DNA from: Bryobacter sp.
GTDB lineage: Bacteria > Acidobacteriota > Terriglobia > Bryobacterales > Bryobacteraceae
Length of the DNA stretch: 64,000 nt
NCBI GenBank assembly: GCA_022843625.1
Contig: JALHNH010000026.1
Span: 1 to 64,000, forward strand
Reading direction: 5' to 3'
Below, piece by piece: positions 8,212 through 18,267 of the stretch (positions within the stretch are counted from its first letter, which is position 1; each line of letters opens with the position of its first letter). Made by a program: the position numbers and the translations under genes. Under the pieces are notes generated by a model. The model made no database searches. It was not told where the DNA came from and saw only the letters and a program-made list of their open reading frames with translations.

Positions 8212-9171
8212 TTAGAGTCCGTGTCTGGCAAGAAGATCTTCAATCTGTTGAAAATCAGCAGGCTCAACTTTCAGAGTAGCTGACTTAAGAACTCCGTCGA
8301 GCTGTCCGCGATTGCGCAGACCTACGATGGCAGAAGTAACGGCAGGGTGCCGGAGCGCCCAGGCAATGGAGAGTTCGCCTACGCTGCATTCATACCTGGA
8401 GGCAATCAGCCGAAGATCTTCAACGAGATTGAGCGTTGAGGTGAGCCGGGGTTCCTGGAAGTAGGGGCTGCGCTTGCGAAAATCATCTTCCGGCAGATTC
8501 TCTACACGAGCCTTGGTCATGCGACCGCTGAGCAGTCCGTTCTTCATCGGTGAATAGACCAAGGTGCCCACGTTCGTGGCGGCAGCATGAGGAAGAATGC
8601 TGCCCTCGATCTCGCGTTGCACCAGCGAATAAGGAGGCTGAAGCGAGGTTATGGGCGCAATTGCCTGAGCCCTCTTCATCTGAGATTCACTAAAATTGGA
8701 GACGCCGATCCAACGCACCTTACCTTCTTGCTTGAGCTTGGCCATGGTGGTCCAGCCCTCTTCAACGTCTTCATCGGGCTCGGGCCAATGCATCTGGTAC
8801 AGATCGATTACGTCGACATTGAGGCGACGCAAGCTCGCCTCAACTTCGCGGCGGATCGAATCCGCTTTGAGGCTCTTGCCAATCTCACCCTTTTCATTCC
8901 AAACCCGTGCACATTTGGTAAAAATGTAGGGCTTCTTTGACAAACCAGCCACAGCTTTGGCAACAACTTCTTCTGAGTGCCCCAAACCGTAAACTGCCGC
9001 CGTATCGATCCAATTCATGCCCGCCTCGATTGCGGCACGAATCGCGTCCACTGACTCGTTGTCGTCCTGATGGCCCCATCCAAAGGCCCACCCACCACCA
9101 CCGATGGCCCAAGCACCAACCCCCAGCGGGGTGATGTCCAAGTCGCTATTTCCAAGGCGTTTCGTCTGCAT
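8212..9171 (-). CDS. Aldo/keto reductase
   Basis: NAD(P)H-dependent carbonyl reductase, 319 aa, TIM barrel. The catalytic tetrad is visible: D56 and Y61 in WIDTAAVYGLGHSE, K86 in IFTKCARVW, and His in LYQMHWPEP. The typical C-terminal cofactor region IVGLRNRGQLDG is present. I use the ATG at 9171 (MQTKRLGNSDLDITPLG) rather than the upstream one at 9243, because this is where the family begins. It is the first gene ahead of the two permeases, with a 12-base spacer. The substrate is unknown; it resembles the general stress-type AKRs of the YghZ/IolS group. Confidence 0.9.
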   Translation of the reverse strand: MQTKRLGNSDLDITPLGVGAWAIGGGGWAFGWGHQDDNESVDAIRAAIEAGMNWIDTAAVYGLGHSEEVVAKAVAGLSKKPYIFTKCARVWNEKGEIGKSLKADSIRREVEASLRRLNVDVIDLYQMHWPEPDEDVEEGWTTMAKLKQEGKVRWIGVSNFSESQMKRAQAIAPITSLQPPYSLVQREIEGSILPHAAATNVGTLVYSPMKNGLLSGRMTKARVENLPEDDFRKRSPYFQEPRLTSTLNLVEDLRLIASRYECSVGELSIAWALRHPAVTSAIVGLRNRGQLDGVLKSATLKVEPADFQQIEDLLARHGL

Positions 9172-9412
9172 AAATTTCAGTTCACCAACCAGTGTACCGA
9201 AGGCTCTTGAGGCGAAGTGTAGGAAAATACAGGACTTCCGCAACCTTAACTATTAAGCTTTTTTAAGTACTGGGCCACTTGTTCTAGTAGTAAATCGATA
9301 TTTGGGGGTACGGGTACTGGATTGACTTAATCATTATTGGCCTCAAACTGGTTACAGGTGATTGTGATGGAGGAGAAAGCCATCAGAATCATCAAGTTGG
9401 AGGGATTTAGGT

Positions 9413-10447
9413 TTGACGACATTATCAATAGAGCAGGCGAAGCCTTTCAGCCTGTCAGAGGCAACAGAAAACACTGCCTGGTTGGATGGCCGGCAGGGAA
9501 TTGTTGATTTAACCTGGCGAGTTGGATTGCTTGAGCAGATCCGATCCTACGTTGGTTCCACCTTTATCAGCCGAAGCGGCCTGGGGGAAGACGCAGGAGG
9601 TTTGCTGTTTGGATATCGTCATTATGAGTCCGTGCAAGTTCTGGCCTGGCGGCCCATTTCGAGAGGCAAAGACGCCACTGAACACTTTTACTTGAACCCC
9701 AAAGAAGAACAGTTATTGCGCAAAACGATTGAGAATGCAAAGAACGACGCTTCTTTGAAATCGATGGAAGTATTGGGCTGGTTCCGATCACGAACCAAAG
9801 GAGAGCCCGATCTCGAAGAACACGACATCAAGTTTCATGAAAAGTTCTTTGATCGCCCTTCTCAATTTGTGATGATAATTCGTCCGAGCAATCAGCGGCC
9901 TGCCGATGCGGCCGTTTATGTGCGCAACCGGCAAGACCTTTTCGAGCCCAGGAATCCCACCACCAGACTCTCCTTGAAGCCAGGACCAATTGCTGTAGAT
10001 GTAGATAGAGAAACCCTGATGGGCGGCGACTCCATTGCGGGAGTATTGATTGAAGAAGCCGAAGTAGTCACAACCAGCCGCTTCCCCTGGCTACAGGCAG
10101 TTACGATGATCATTGCCGCATCTGTTGTTACAGTGGGCCTTATCTGGCTGCTTCAATGGAATTCAGGCCGGCAGGATTCAGCTAAAAAACCAGTTGGACT
10201 CGGTTTTGAAATTTCCATTGATGGAAATGAACTCAAGGCAAAATGGAACGCCTCCTCCTCGCTAGTTCAGAGTGCAGATACTGCGCAGTTGTTTCTGGGC
10301 GAAGATCGTCTTCAGTTAAGCCACTCTGAACTGGCTCAGGGGTATCTAACGATACCCATGAAATCAGATAGCAACAGCGATACAGAAATCAGTCTTAAAG
10401 TGGGTGACCAGGAAGAATTTGCACAATTGGTTGCAAGTGCCCGATAA
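9413..10447 (+). CDS. Membrane-anchored protein with degenerate JAMM/MPN-like domain
   Basis: A 344-aa protein of no family I can name with certainty. Residues 35-180 follow the JAB/MPN pattern: EDAGGLLFG (59-67), VLGWFRSRTKGEPDLEEHD (120-138), and FVMIIRP (152-158). The metal-binding HxHP is replaced by R125-S-R127-T and the conserved Ser by Glu, so it should not be a protease. A single membrane helix follows (226-249) and then about 95 residues that look like a small beta-sandwich, predicted outside. The start is a TTG at 9413, supported by a strong GGAGGGA eight bases upstream. A fasciclin gene follows 79 bases later. Confidence 0.7.
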   Translation: MTTLSIEQAKPFSLSEATENTAWLDGRQGIVDLTWRVGLLEQIRSYVGSTFISRSGLGEDAGGLLFGYRHYESVQVLAWRPISRGKDATEHFYLNPKEEQLLRKTIENAKNDASLKSMEVLGWFRSRTKGEPDLEEHDIKFHEKFFDRPSQFVMIIRPSNQRPADAAVYVRNRQDLFEPRNPTTRLSLKPGPIAVDVDRETLMGGDSIAGVLIEEAEVVTTSRFPWLQAVTMIIAASVVTVGLIWLLQWNSGRQDSAKKPVGLGFEISIDGNELKAKWNASSSLVQSADTAQLFLGEDRLQLSHSELAQGYLTIPMKSDSNSDTEISLKVGDQEEFAQLVASAR

Positions 10448-10526
10448 AAAATTAGCTCTTCGTTGAATCACTTCTCATCAAGCAAGGTGAAAGAAAGATC
10501 TTTCGTAAATGATTAGGAGAACTTCA

Positions 10527-10988
10527 ATGAAGAAGGCGTTTTTTGCTACTTTTCTGCTTTTGACCTCTGCGAGCTTCAGCTTTGCTGCTGACATCGTTGA
10601 CACCGCTGTCGCCGCTGGCAGCTTCAAGACTCTGGTTTCACTTGTGAAGGCCGCTGGCCTCGTGGACACGCTCAAGAGCGCTGGCCCGTTCACCGTGTTT
10701 GCCCCAACCGACGAAGCATTTGCCAAGGTCCCCAAGGCAACGATGGACATGCTCGCTGCCAACCCTGACAAGCTGAAGGCCGTTCTCACCTACCACGTTG
10801 TTGGAGCCAAGGTAATGGCCGCCGACGTGAAGACTGGTCCTGCAAAGACCGTCAATGGCCAGTCTGCCAAGCTCACTGCCAAAGGCGGCAAGGTGATGGT
10901 TGACAAAGCAAATGTTGTTAAGGCTGACATCGCTTGCGACAATGGTGTAATCCACGTCATTGATGCCGTAATTCTCCCCAAGCTCTAA
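10527..10988 (+). CDS. Secreted fasciclin-domain protein
   Basis: A 153-aa exported protein with a signal peptide ([21 protein letters not shown], cleavage near residue 20) followed by one FAS1 domain. Typical FAS1 blocks are [33 protein letters not shown] (H1 region), LTYHVV, and [14 protein letters not shown] (H2 region). FAS1 domains mediate adhesion or matrix contacts. AGGAGA lies seven bases before the ATG at 10527, so the in-frame ATG at 10509 is not needed. It is followed by a strong terminator and preceded by the pseudo-JAMM membrane gene, with which it may be co-transcribed. A perfect palindrome GAAAGATCTTTC (10493-10504) lies in the spacer. Confidence 0.93.
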   Translation: MKKAFFATFLLLTSASFSFAADIVDTAVAAGSFKTLVSLVKAAGLVDTLKSAGPFTVFAPTDEAFAKVPKATMDMLAANPDKLKAVLTYHVVGAKVMAADVKTGPAKTVNGQSAKLTAKGGKVMVDKANVVKADIACDNGVIHVIDAVILPKL

Positions 10989-11010
10989 GGTTTTTTAGTT
11001 AGTAAGTGAA

Positions 11011-11043
11011 AAGGCCCGCTTCTTCCGAAGCGGGCCTTTTTTT
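11011..11043. terminator. Bidirectional intrinsic terminator
   Basis: AAGGCCCGCTTC (11011-11022), loop TTCC, then GAAGCGGGCCTT (11027-11038) running into seven Ts. The opposite strand also reads GGCCTTTT after the stem. It lies between the convergent fasciclin and gpmI genes and overlaps the gpmI stop codon at 11042-11044. Confidence 0.95.
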
Positions 11044-12540
11044 ATTGCCTTAACGACACACCCGACATATCGGGTGGTTGTTGTATTTGCAGTAAATCCA
11101 GCATCGTGGGGGCAAGATCTCTTAGACTTCCACGCAGATTTGGAGCGTCTGTGCGCAGCGTTCTATGAGCATCCTCAACTACAATGACCGGTACGGGGTT
11201 GGTAGTGTGATAAGTATGAACGCCCTTGGTGACGGGGTCAATCATGGTCTCTGCATTGCCGTGATCAGCGGTGATGATCCAGGCAAAGCTGCCATGCGCC
11301 TTGAGCGCTGCTTCGATCTGGCCAAGATATACATCGGTTGTTTCGACGGCTTTCTTCGCTGCCTCAAAAACACCAGAGTGGCCCACCATATCGGGATTGG
11401 CAAAGTTGACGATGATGACACCGTATTTCTTCGATTCAATCGCTTTAACGACAACATCCGAAACCCCTTCAGCGGACATCTCGGGCATCAGATCATAAGT
11501 TGCAACCTTTGGTGAGGCAACCATCTCGCGTCCTTCACCCGTGTAAGGCTTCTCGACGCCTCCATTAAAGAAGAAGGTGACGTGAGGGTATTTTTCAGTC
11601 TCAGCTACACGCAGATTCGCAACGCCGTGATTGGACAACCATTCGCCCAAAACATTCCGATGCGATTCTGGTTTAAACACGAAGGGGTGACTAAAAGTAC
11701 GATCGTACTCGGTCATCATCGTAAAGCGAAGCTGATTCCCTTTGGTGAGCCGCTCTGTAATCTCACGGGCTCGATCGGCGCGGTAGTTGAAGAAGATGCA
11801 GGAATCGCCTTCTTCGATCAGGCCAACCGGTTTGTTGCCGGCATCGACGATCGTGACAGGGGAAACGAACTCGTCAGTGACATCGGCAGCATAGCTGTCG
11901 AGCATGACTTGCAATGGCGATTGGTTCGTCTTGGGCGCGCCAGTCGTCATTGCGACCGCCGCTTGTTCCACACGTTCCCAGCGCTTGTCGCGGTCCATGG
12001 CATAGTAGCGACCGATCACGGAGGCAATTTTTGCGGGCCCAAGATGCTTTTGCAGGTCTTCAATGAAGCCGGCACCCGACTGAGGCGGAGTATCACGGCC
12101 ATCCATGAAGCAGTGGACGTAAATCTCGGCCACACCTTCGCGCTGTGCCATGTCGATCAAGGCATAGAGATGGGTATTGAGAGAATGCACACCACCATCG
12201 CTAAGCAGGCCTAGCAGATGGACACGTTTGGTCTTCATCGCTGCTTTCAGCTCAGGGAGCTGAAAGAATTCGCCAGTCTCGATGGCATGGTCAATGCGCG
12301 AAACATCCATACGTATAATGCGGCCAGAACCAATATTGAGGTGGCCGACTTCGCTGTTGCCCATCTGTCCAACAGGCAGCCCCACCCAGGGGCCCGAAGC
12401 TTCAATCAGGGTATGCGGATTGGCCGCCCACAACCGGTCGAAGTTCGGTTTGTGGGCGGCCATCACTGCATTGCCTTCTGATTCCTCGCGCCAGCCAAAG
12501 CCATCCAGGATGGTGAGAACAACCAGATCAGGCTTGGACA

Positions 12541-12541
<1 letters not shown>
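11042..12541 (-). CDS. gpmI: 2,3-bisphosphoglycerate-independent phosphoglycerate mutase
   Basis: Interconverts 3- and 2-phosphoglycerate in glycolysis and gluconeogenesis using two Mn ions. At 499 aa it has family length. The metal-binding start is LTILDGFGWRE (residues 9-19), and the phosphoserine nucleophile S63 lies in GQMGNSEVGHLNIG. HCFMDGRDTPP, NFANPDMVGHSG and ITADHGNAE are the other active-site blocks. Its start codon overlaps the enolase stop by one base (TAATG), so the two consecutive glycolytic enzymes are translationally coupled. The stop lies within the terminator shared with the fasciclin gene. Confidence 0.97.
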
Positions 12542-13896
<1,355 letters not shown>

Positions 13897-13933
13897 TTAA
13901 CAGATCTGCTGCACATCACGTCTGGCAAAATGT

Positions 13934-15046
13934 ATGAAACTCATTCTTCTGTTTCTGTGCCTGAGCCAAGCGATTCGAGAGGGCCAAACTATCAGTTTCA
14001 TCCTTGCCGGAGACATCAACGGAGATGGGCTGCCTGACCTGATTGCGCAGACGGCGGAAGGCTATGGTGTGCACTTGAATCGTGGACGATTTCGTTTCGA
14101 AGCGCTGCACAAGATCAAGGGCATCGGCGTGGGCGAACCAGGTGGTATGGCACTTGCTGACGTCAACGGGGATGGACGGCTTGATCTGATCTCGGGCAGC
14201 CATGACAGTTACCGCATTGCTGTATTGCTGGGCGACGGCAAAGGAGGATTTCAGGCCGTATCCGGTTCGCCTTTTGTGCCGCGAAAGGGGGGCAAACCGC
14301 ACAATCATAGCCTTGGAGTGGCCGATCTGAATGGAGATCGTTTTCCAGACATCGCCTCGGCCAATATTGGGGATGGCGACCTTACGCTGATGCTCGGAGA
14401 TGGGAAGGGCGGGTTCCTGGAGGCAGCAAATTCACCCATGAAAATGGGGGCTGGAGCTTACCAGGTGAAGATAGACGATATCAATCAGGACCGGATTCCA
14501 GACCTTCTGGTGGCAAGCACCGATGATCGGGGCCCTGACCTTCTGGTAGCGCTGGGAAAGGGTAAGGGCAAATTCGAGCTGTTACAAAGCGAAGAGGATC
14601 AAAACCACAAGATGAGAACCGCTCAATTGGAAATCTCGGATTGGGACGGGGATGGCAAGCTGGACGCCGTTGTCGGGCCAGGCAACGATGGAAGGCCACA
14701 TGTGTTGCTGGGTGACGGCAAAGGCAATTTCCGCCGGTCGAAGAAAGCACTGCCAGGTCATGGGCGTACTTGGCAATTTCAGATGTCCCACCACATGATC
14801 GTCGCCGCCGCCGGCGACCATGTAGACATAATTCAGGTAGATAAAGTCAGCCGGGTTGAGGCAGGTGCTTCAGCCTGGAATCTGGTAGTTGCCGATTTTG
14901 ACGGAAACGGGAAGCCGGAAGTGGCCGTAGCCTCAGGCGTTGAGGTGCGTATTCATCCTCTCGATGGCTTCGTCAATCTCGGCAGTCGACTTGAACCCGA
15001 TCGTGACGGCATCCACCTTGCCAAACTGCATCACGAATTTGACTGA
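13934..15046 (+). CDS. Exported FG-GAP/VCBS repeat beta-propeller protein
   Basis: A 370-aa protein with a short hydrophobic N-terminus (MKLILLFLCLSQA) and about six Ca-binding loops of the form DxNxDxxxD: DINGDGLPDLI, DVNGDGRLDLI, DLNGDRFPDIA, DINQDRIPDLL, DWDGDGKLDAV and the weaker DFDGNGKPEVA. This is the integrin alpha-type propeller, and ligand binding outside the cell is likely. The last 38 codons (from 14933) run antisense through the end of the Tat aldo/keto reductase gene. That tail (for example LDGFVNLGSRLEPDRDG) does not look like propeller sequence, so the original stop may have been lost. Confidence 0.82.
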   Translation: MKLILLFLCLSQAIREGQTISFILAGDINGDGLPDLIAQTAEGYGVHLNRGRFRFEALHKIKGIGVGEPGGMALADVNGDGRLDLISGSHDSYRIAVLLGDGKGGFQAVSGSPFVPRKGGKPHNHSLGVADLNGDRFPDIASANIGDGDLTLMLGDGKGGFLEAANSPMKMGAGAYQVKIDDINQDRIPDLLVASTDDRGPDLLVALGKGKGKFELLQSEEDQNHKMRTAQLEISDWDGDGKLDAVVGPGNDGRPHVLLGDGKGNFRRSKKALPGHGRTWQFQMSHHMIVAAAGDHVDIIQVDKVSRVEAGASAWNLVVADFDGNGKPEVAVASGVEVRIHPLDGFVNLGSRLEPDRDGIHLAKLHHEFD

Positions 15047-15826
15047 GGCATCGCGCTGCTCGGGCGTGATGAACTTGCCCTCTCCCATGATCTTCATGCC
15101 CAAAACCCCTGTGCCCTGTGCGTGCACTTTCTCGATGGTTGGCAATACTTCAGAACGGTCTCCCGGGACATTCGCCTCATCGCGCAGGTTGTCCATGCGG
15201 GTTCCATCATGGTTTACACGCATGAGTGCTACGTCCAGCCAGTTGTTGCCAGCATAGGCGCGGATCGGCTGCAAGCCATGCCCTGAGCAGCCATGGCAGC
15301 GAATCAACTGTTTGTGCTTGGCTTCAGACAAAGCGTCGCGCAAGGCCTCCAGCTCTTTGGGCCAGGTGGTGGTCTTGACGTTATGCAGCAGGAAGATGTC
15401 GAAGTAATCGCTATTGAGTTCGCGGCGGAAGCGCTCGATATCGTCCATCGGCTTGTAGCCTTCACGAGCGGCATTCTGCCAGCGCAGCTTGGTCATCAGC
15501 CGGTAGTTCTCCCGCGGAATCCCCTTAAGAGCCTCAGCCAGCATCTCGTGCATCTGGTCGTAGTTGTCAGCCGATTCGAAAAAGCGAATCCCACGATCAT
15601 AGGCGTGACGAACAAGGCGTGTAAATTCCTTCTGCCCCAACTCTCGCTGGATACGGCCGCCATGAGTGCCCGTTCCAAAAGCCAGCCGGGTAACCTTCAG
15701 ATTGGTCTTGCCAAGGGTGACCCAATCCGTTGCAGAACGTTTTGCGGCCTGCAACTGCGGAAGCGCGGAAGCAACTGCGGCACCGGCAGTCACCTTCAGG
15801 AGATCGCGACGAGAGAAGTTCGACAT
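14933..15826 (-). CDS. Tat-exported aldo/keto reductase
   Basis: A 297-aa AKR-fold oxidoreductase carrying a Tat leader (SRRDLLKVTAGAAVASALP, residues 5-23), so it is predicted to act in the periplasm. Catalytic-type residues are seen in IRFFESADNYDQMHE (Asp, Tyr), LMTKLRW (Lys) and LLHNVKTT (His). Periplasmic AKRs of this kind are frequent in Acidobacteriota and Planctomycetota; the cofactor source there is unclear. It is the last gene of the 21652-14933 operon, 23 bases after the HerA-like gene. Its 3' end overlaps the FG-GAP gene by 114 bases. Confidence 0.87.
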   Translation of the reverse strand: MSNFSRRDLLKVTAGAAVASALPQLQAAKRSATDWVTLGKTNLKVTRLAFGTGTHGGRIQRELGQKEFTRLVRHAYDRGIRFFESADNYDQMHEMLAEALKGIPRENYRLMTKLRWQNAAREGYKPMDDIERFRRELNSDYFDIFLLHNVKTTTWPKELEALRDALSEAKHKQLIRCHGCSGHGLQPIRAYAGNNWLDVALMRVNHDGTRMDNLRDEANVPGDRSEVLPTIEKVHAQGTGVLGMKIMGEGKFITPEQRDASVKFVMQFGKVDAVTIGFKSTAEIDEAIERMNTHLNA

Positions 15827-15849
15827 GCCGATATTGTATCGGATCGCAA

Positions 15850-18267
15850 CTACCAGGCTGGCTCGGGGTCTTTGCCCTCTTCATGTTCGCAAGGAGCCCA
15901 AACCAAAGCAGTAAAGCCAATTGAAATGTTCGTCTTCTTCGGCTTGATCGATACAGTCTCGATCTGGGCATTGCCGGAATCGAGCTTGGCCGTGATGGCA
16001 GCAACTGCGCTTTCAACCTCCTGCTCCATTTGAGCCATCTGCGCCTGAACGGCCTCTACGGTATCGGCGGCCCGGCCGACATCACCCTGCTCCCGGAGCA
16101 CCTTGCCGGCCTGCTTGGCGGCGGTGGCGGCCTTGCCGATATTCGTCTTTGAAAGAGCGCTGCCCCGTCCAAACATTGCGCCAAGCACTCCGCCCAATAT
16201 ACTGATGCCGGTACTCATCATCTCGCTTGAGCGTTGTTGTTCCTGCAACTGCTTGGCTGCTTCAGCCTTGCGCAATCGCTCGGCAAGCGCATCCACCTTG
16301 GGACGATACTTGGTGCGGATCTTTTCCACTTCGGCATCGCGCTCTTCATGCAATTCGTGCGAGATACGGGCGCGGAAGTCAGACTCGGATTCTCCAGGAT
16401 GCGAGAAGGCCTTCAGTTCGGGAACGGTAAAAATATCAAGACATTCGTTGGCATAAATGTGGGTAACCAGATCTTTCTGCCAGCCTACATAGCTCTTCAC
16501 TTTGGTTGCAGCACCAGAAAGCTCGGCGTAACCGATGCCCTCTGCAGGTGTACCTTCCAGCTCATCCGGGTGAATGTCGGCAACCTGACTTTCCGCCCAT
16601 TCCACAGGCGTATTGTCATCCTTGACCGGTGTCAGGTAAACACGGTCGACGGACTCGTCAATACCAGACTTCGTGTCATTGAAACGGATCTTGGCAGCTA
16701 CGCACACATGAGGAAAGTACATGAGGTCTTTGCTGGAAGACCGGGCTGCGAGAAACTTCTGCAGCACTTCGGGCGGAAGCACAGGGCGTGCGGCTGCGGG
16801 AGCGAGCGTTGGGATTTTCGCGCCGATCTTTGCCTCGGCAACAGCGTCTGGTTGCGGCCCCTTTGCCGTGAGGCTTTTGATTTGATCGCGAGTAAGAGGG
16901 CCCCTCAGATAGCTGAGCGCCCAGCGAGTCTGAAAGATCGCCGGCGTGTTGTTGTGGACGTTGTTGAGATAGAAAACGCGCTTGCCGAGGCTCGACAGGA
17001 TACGCTCGGTTTTGGCAGAATCAAACGCCATTCCCGCTTGCGCACTTGCGCCACTCAGGCCTTCCATCAACCGGGCTTTGTCGCGCTCTGTCTGCAGACG
17101 CCCGATAAACCAGGTGCCGCAATTGGCGAGGCCCTTGTAATCGAGATCGACCGGGTTCTGCGTCGCAAGAACGATGCCAACACCAAAGGCGCGTGCCTGC
17201 TTCAGCAGTGTAAGCAGCGGCTTCTTGGTGGGAGGATTGCCCAGCGGCGGAAAGTAGCCAAAGATCTCATCCATGTAGAGAATGGCGCGCAAGCTGGAAG
17301 TGCCCGCTTGCGTGCGCACCCATCCCAGAAACTCGTTGAGCAACAGGGCGACAAAGAACATGCGCTCCTGATCGTTGAGGTGCGCGATAGAAATCACCGA
17401 AACGCGAGGCTTGCCGTGTGCATTTCTGAGCAGCTTCCCGATATCCATTCCTTCGCCTTCCATCCAGGCAGCAAAGCCAGGGCTGGCCAGCAGATTGTTT
17501 ACCTGCATGGCAAGGGCAAAGCGGTCTTTGGAGGGGAAGAAGCTATCGATGTCGAGAACCCCGATCTTCTTGAAGGGAGGTTCCTGAATCTGGCCGATGA
17601 TTCCGGCAAGATCCAGACTCTTGCCCTCGGCCCAATTTGCCTGAAAGATTTGCGAAAGCAGTATGTGTTCGCGGCTCTGTAGAGGATCAGCATCGATTCC
17701 AAGCAAGCTGAGCACAGCGGTAGCGGCGTTGGAAATCCGATCGGTAAACATCTCGCGGTCTTCCATCAGCTCTTCCGATGGAGCTTCAAAACTCTTGAGA
17801 ATCGACAGTGGCCGACCCATGCGAGAGCCTGGCGTGTAGATTGTGAACTCGGCAGCCTGTCCCATGCGCCGGATGCGTTCACCGTCCTGATGCCAGTCGG
17901 CCAGGCCCTTGGTCCAAAGCTCCGATTGCTGCTTTGCAAAATCGGCAGGGGTCAACTGTGCCTGTTGCGCCTCATCGGGATTGACCCAGGCTTCAAAGTC
18001 TGCGGGCTTCAGGTCTGGAAATTGCAAAAGCAGGTTCCCGAGGTCACCCTTTGGGTCAATCACAATCGCGGGAATGCCATCGAGTGCGGCTTCTTCCAGC
18101 AACGAAACGCAAAGGCCCGTTTTGCCACTGCCAGTCATGCCGACGCAGACGGCGTGCGTTACCAGATGCTTCGACTCATAGAGAAGAAGGTTACCCTTGC
18201 GCTGTTTGTTGTCTAGATCAAATTCTTCGCCGAGGTAGAAAACCCCAAGTCCTTCAATGTTGGCCAT
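15850..18267 (-). CDS. HerA-like ATPase with C-terminal coiled coil
   Basis: An 805-aa P-loop ATPase of the HerA/FtsK superfamily. Walker A is GMTGSGKT (43-50), followed by PAIVIDPKGDLGNLLLQFPDL. The Walker B region is RAILYMDEIFGYFPP (about 325-340), with a sensor-like GIVLATQNPVDLDYKG. Residues about 630-690 are charged and heptad-rich (coiled coil), and a Gly/Ala-rich segment follows. HerA relatives pump or remodel DNA, often with the nuclease NurA; no NurA or other nuclease is adjacent. The gene begins inside the 3' end of the MFS gene (14-base overlap), which is unusual company for a DNA translocase. The function in this operon is unknown. Confidence 0.85.
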   Translation of the reverse strand: MANIEGLGVFYLGEEFDLDNKQRKGNLLLYESKHLVTHAVCVGMTGSGKTGLCVSLLEEAALDGIPAIVIDPKGDLGNLLLQFPDLKPADFEAWVNPDEAQQAQLTPADFAKQQSELWTKGLADWHQDGERIRRMGQAAEFTIYTPGSRMGRPLSILKSFEAPSEELMEDREMFTDRISNAATAVLSLLGIDADPLQSREHILLSQIFQANWAEGKSLDLAGIIGQIQEPPFKKIGVLDIDSFFPSKDRFALAMQVNNLLASPGFAAWMEGEGMDIGKLLRNAHGKPRVSVISIAHLNDQERMFFVALLLNEFLGWVRTQAGTSSLRAILYMDEIFGYFPPLGNPPTKKPLLTLLKQARAFGVGIVLATQNPVDLDYKGLANCGTWFIGRLQTERDKARLMEGLSGASAQAGMAFDSAKTERILSSLGKRVFYLNNVHNNTPAIFQTRWALSYLRGPLTRDQIKSLTAKGPQPDAVAEAKIGAKIPTLAPAAARPVLPPEVLQKFLAARSSSKDLMYFPHVCVAAKIRFNDTKSGIDESVDRVYLTPVKDDNTPVEWAESQVADIHPDELEGTPAEGIGYAELSGAATKVKSYVGWQKDLVTHIYANECLDIFTVPELKAFSHPGESESDFRARISHELHEERDAEVEKIRTKYRPKVDALAERLRKAEAAKQLQEQQRSSEMMSTGISILGGVLGAMFGRGSALSKTNIGKAATAAKQAGKVLREQGDVGRAADTVEAVQAQMAQMEQEVESAVAAITAKLDSGNAQIETVSIKPKKTNISIGFTALVWAPCEHEEGKDPEPAW

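Noticed and set aside
9322-9350. TTGACT with a -10-like AAACTG before the pseudo-JAMM gene
   Set aside because: The -35 is good but the -10 is poor at 17 bases; not reported as a promoter.
16234-17682. 482-codon plus-strand frame opposite the HerA-like gene
   Set aside because: Antisense to a protein with clear Walker motifs; no signal or domain in the translation.
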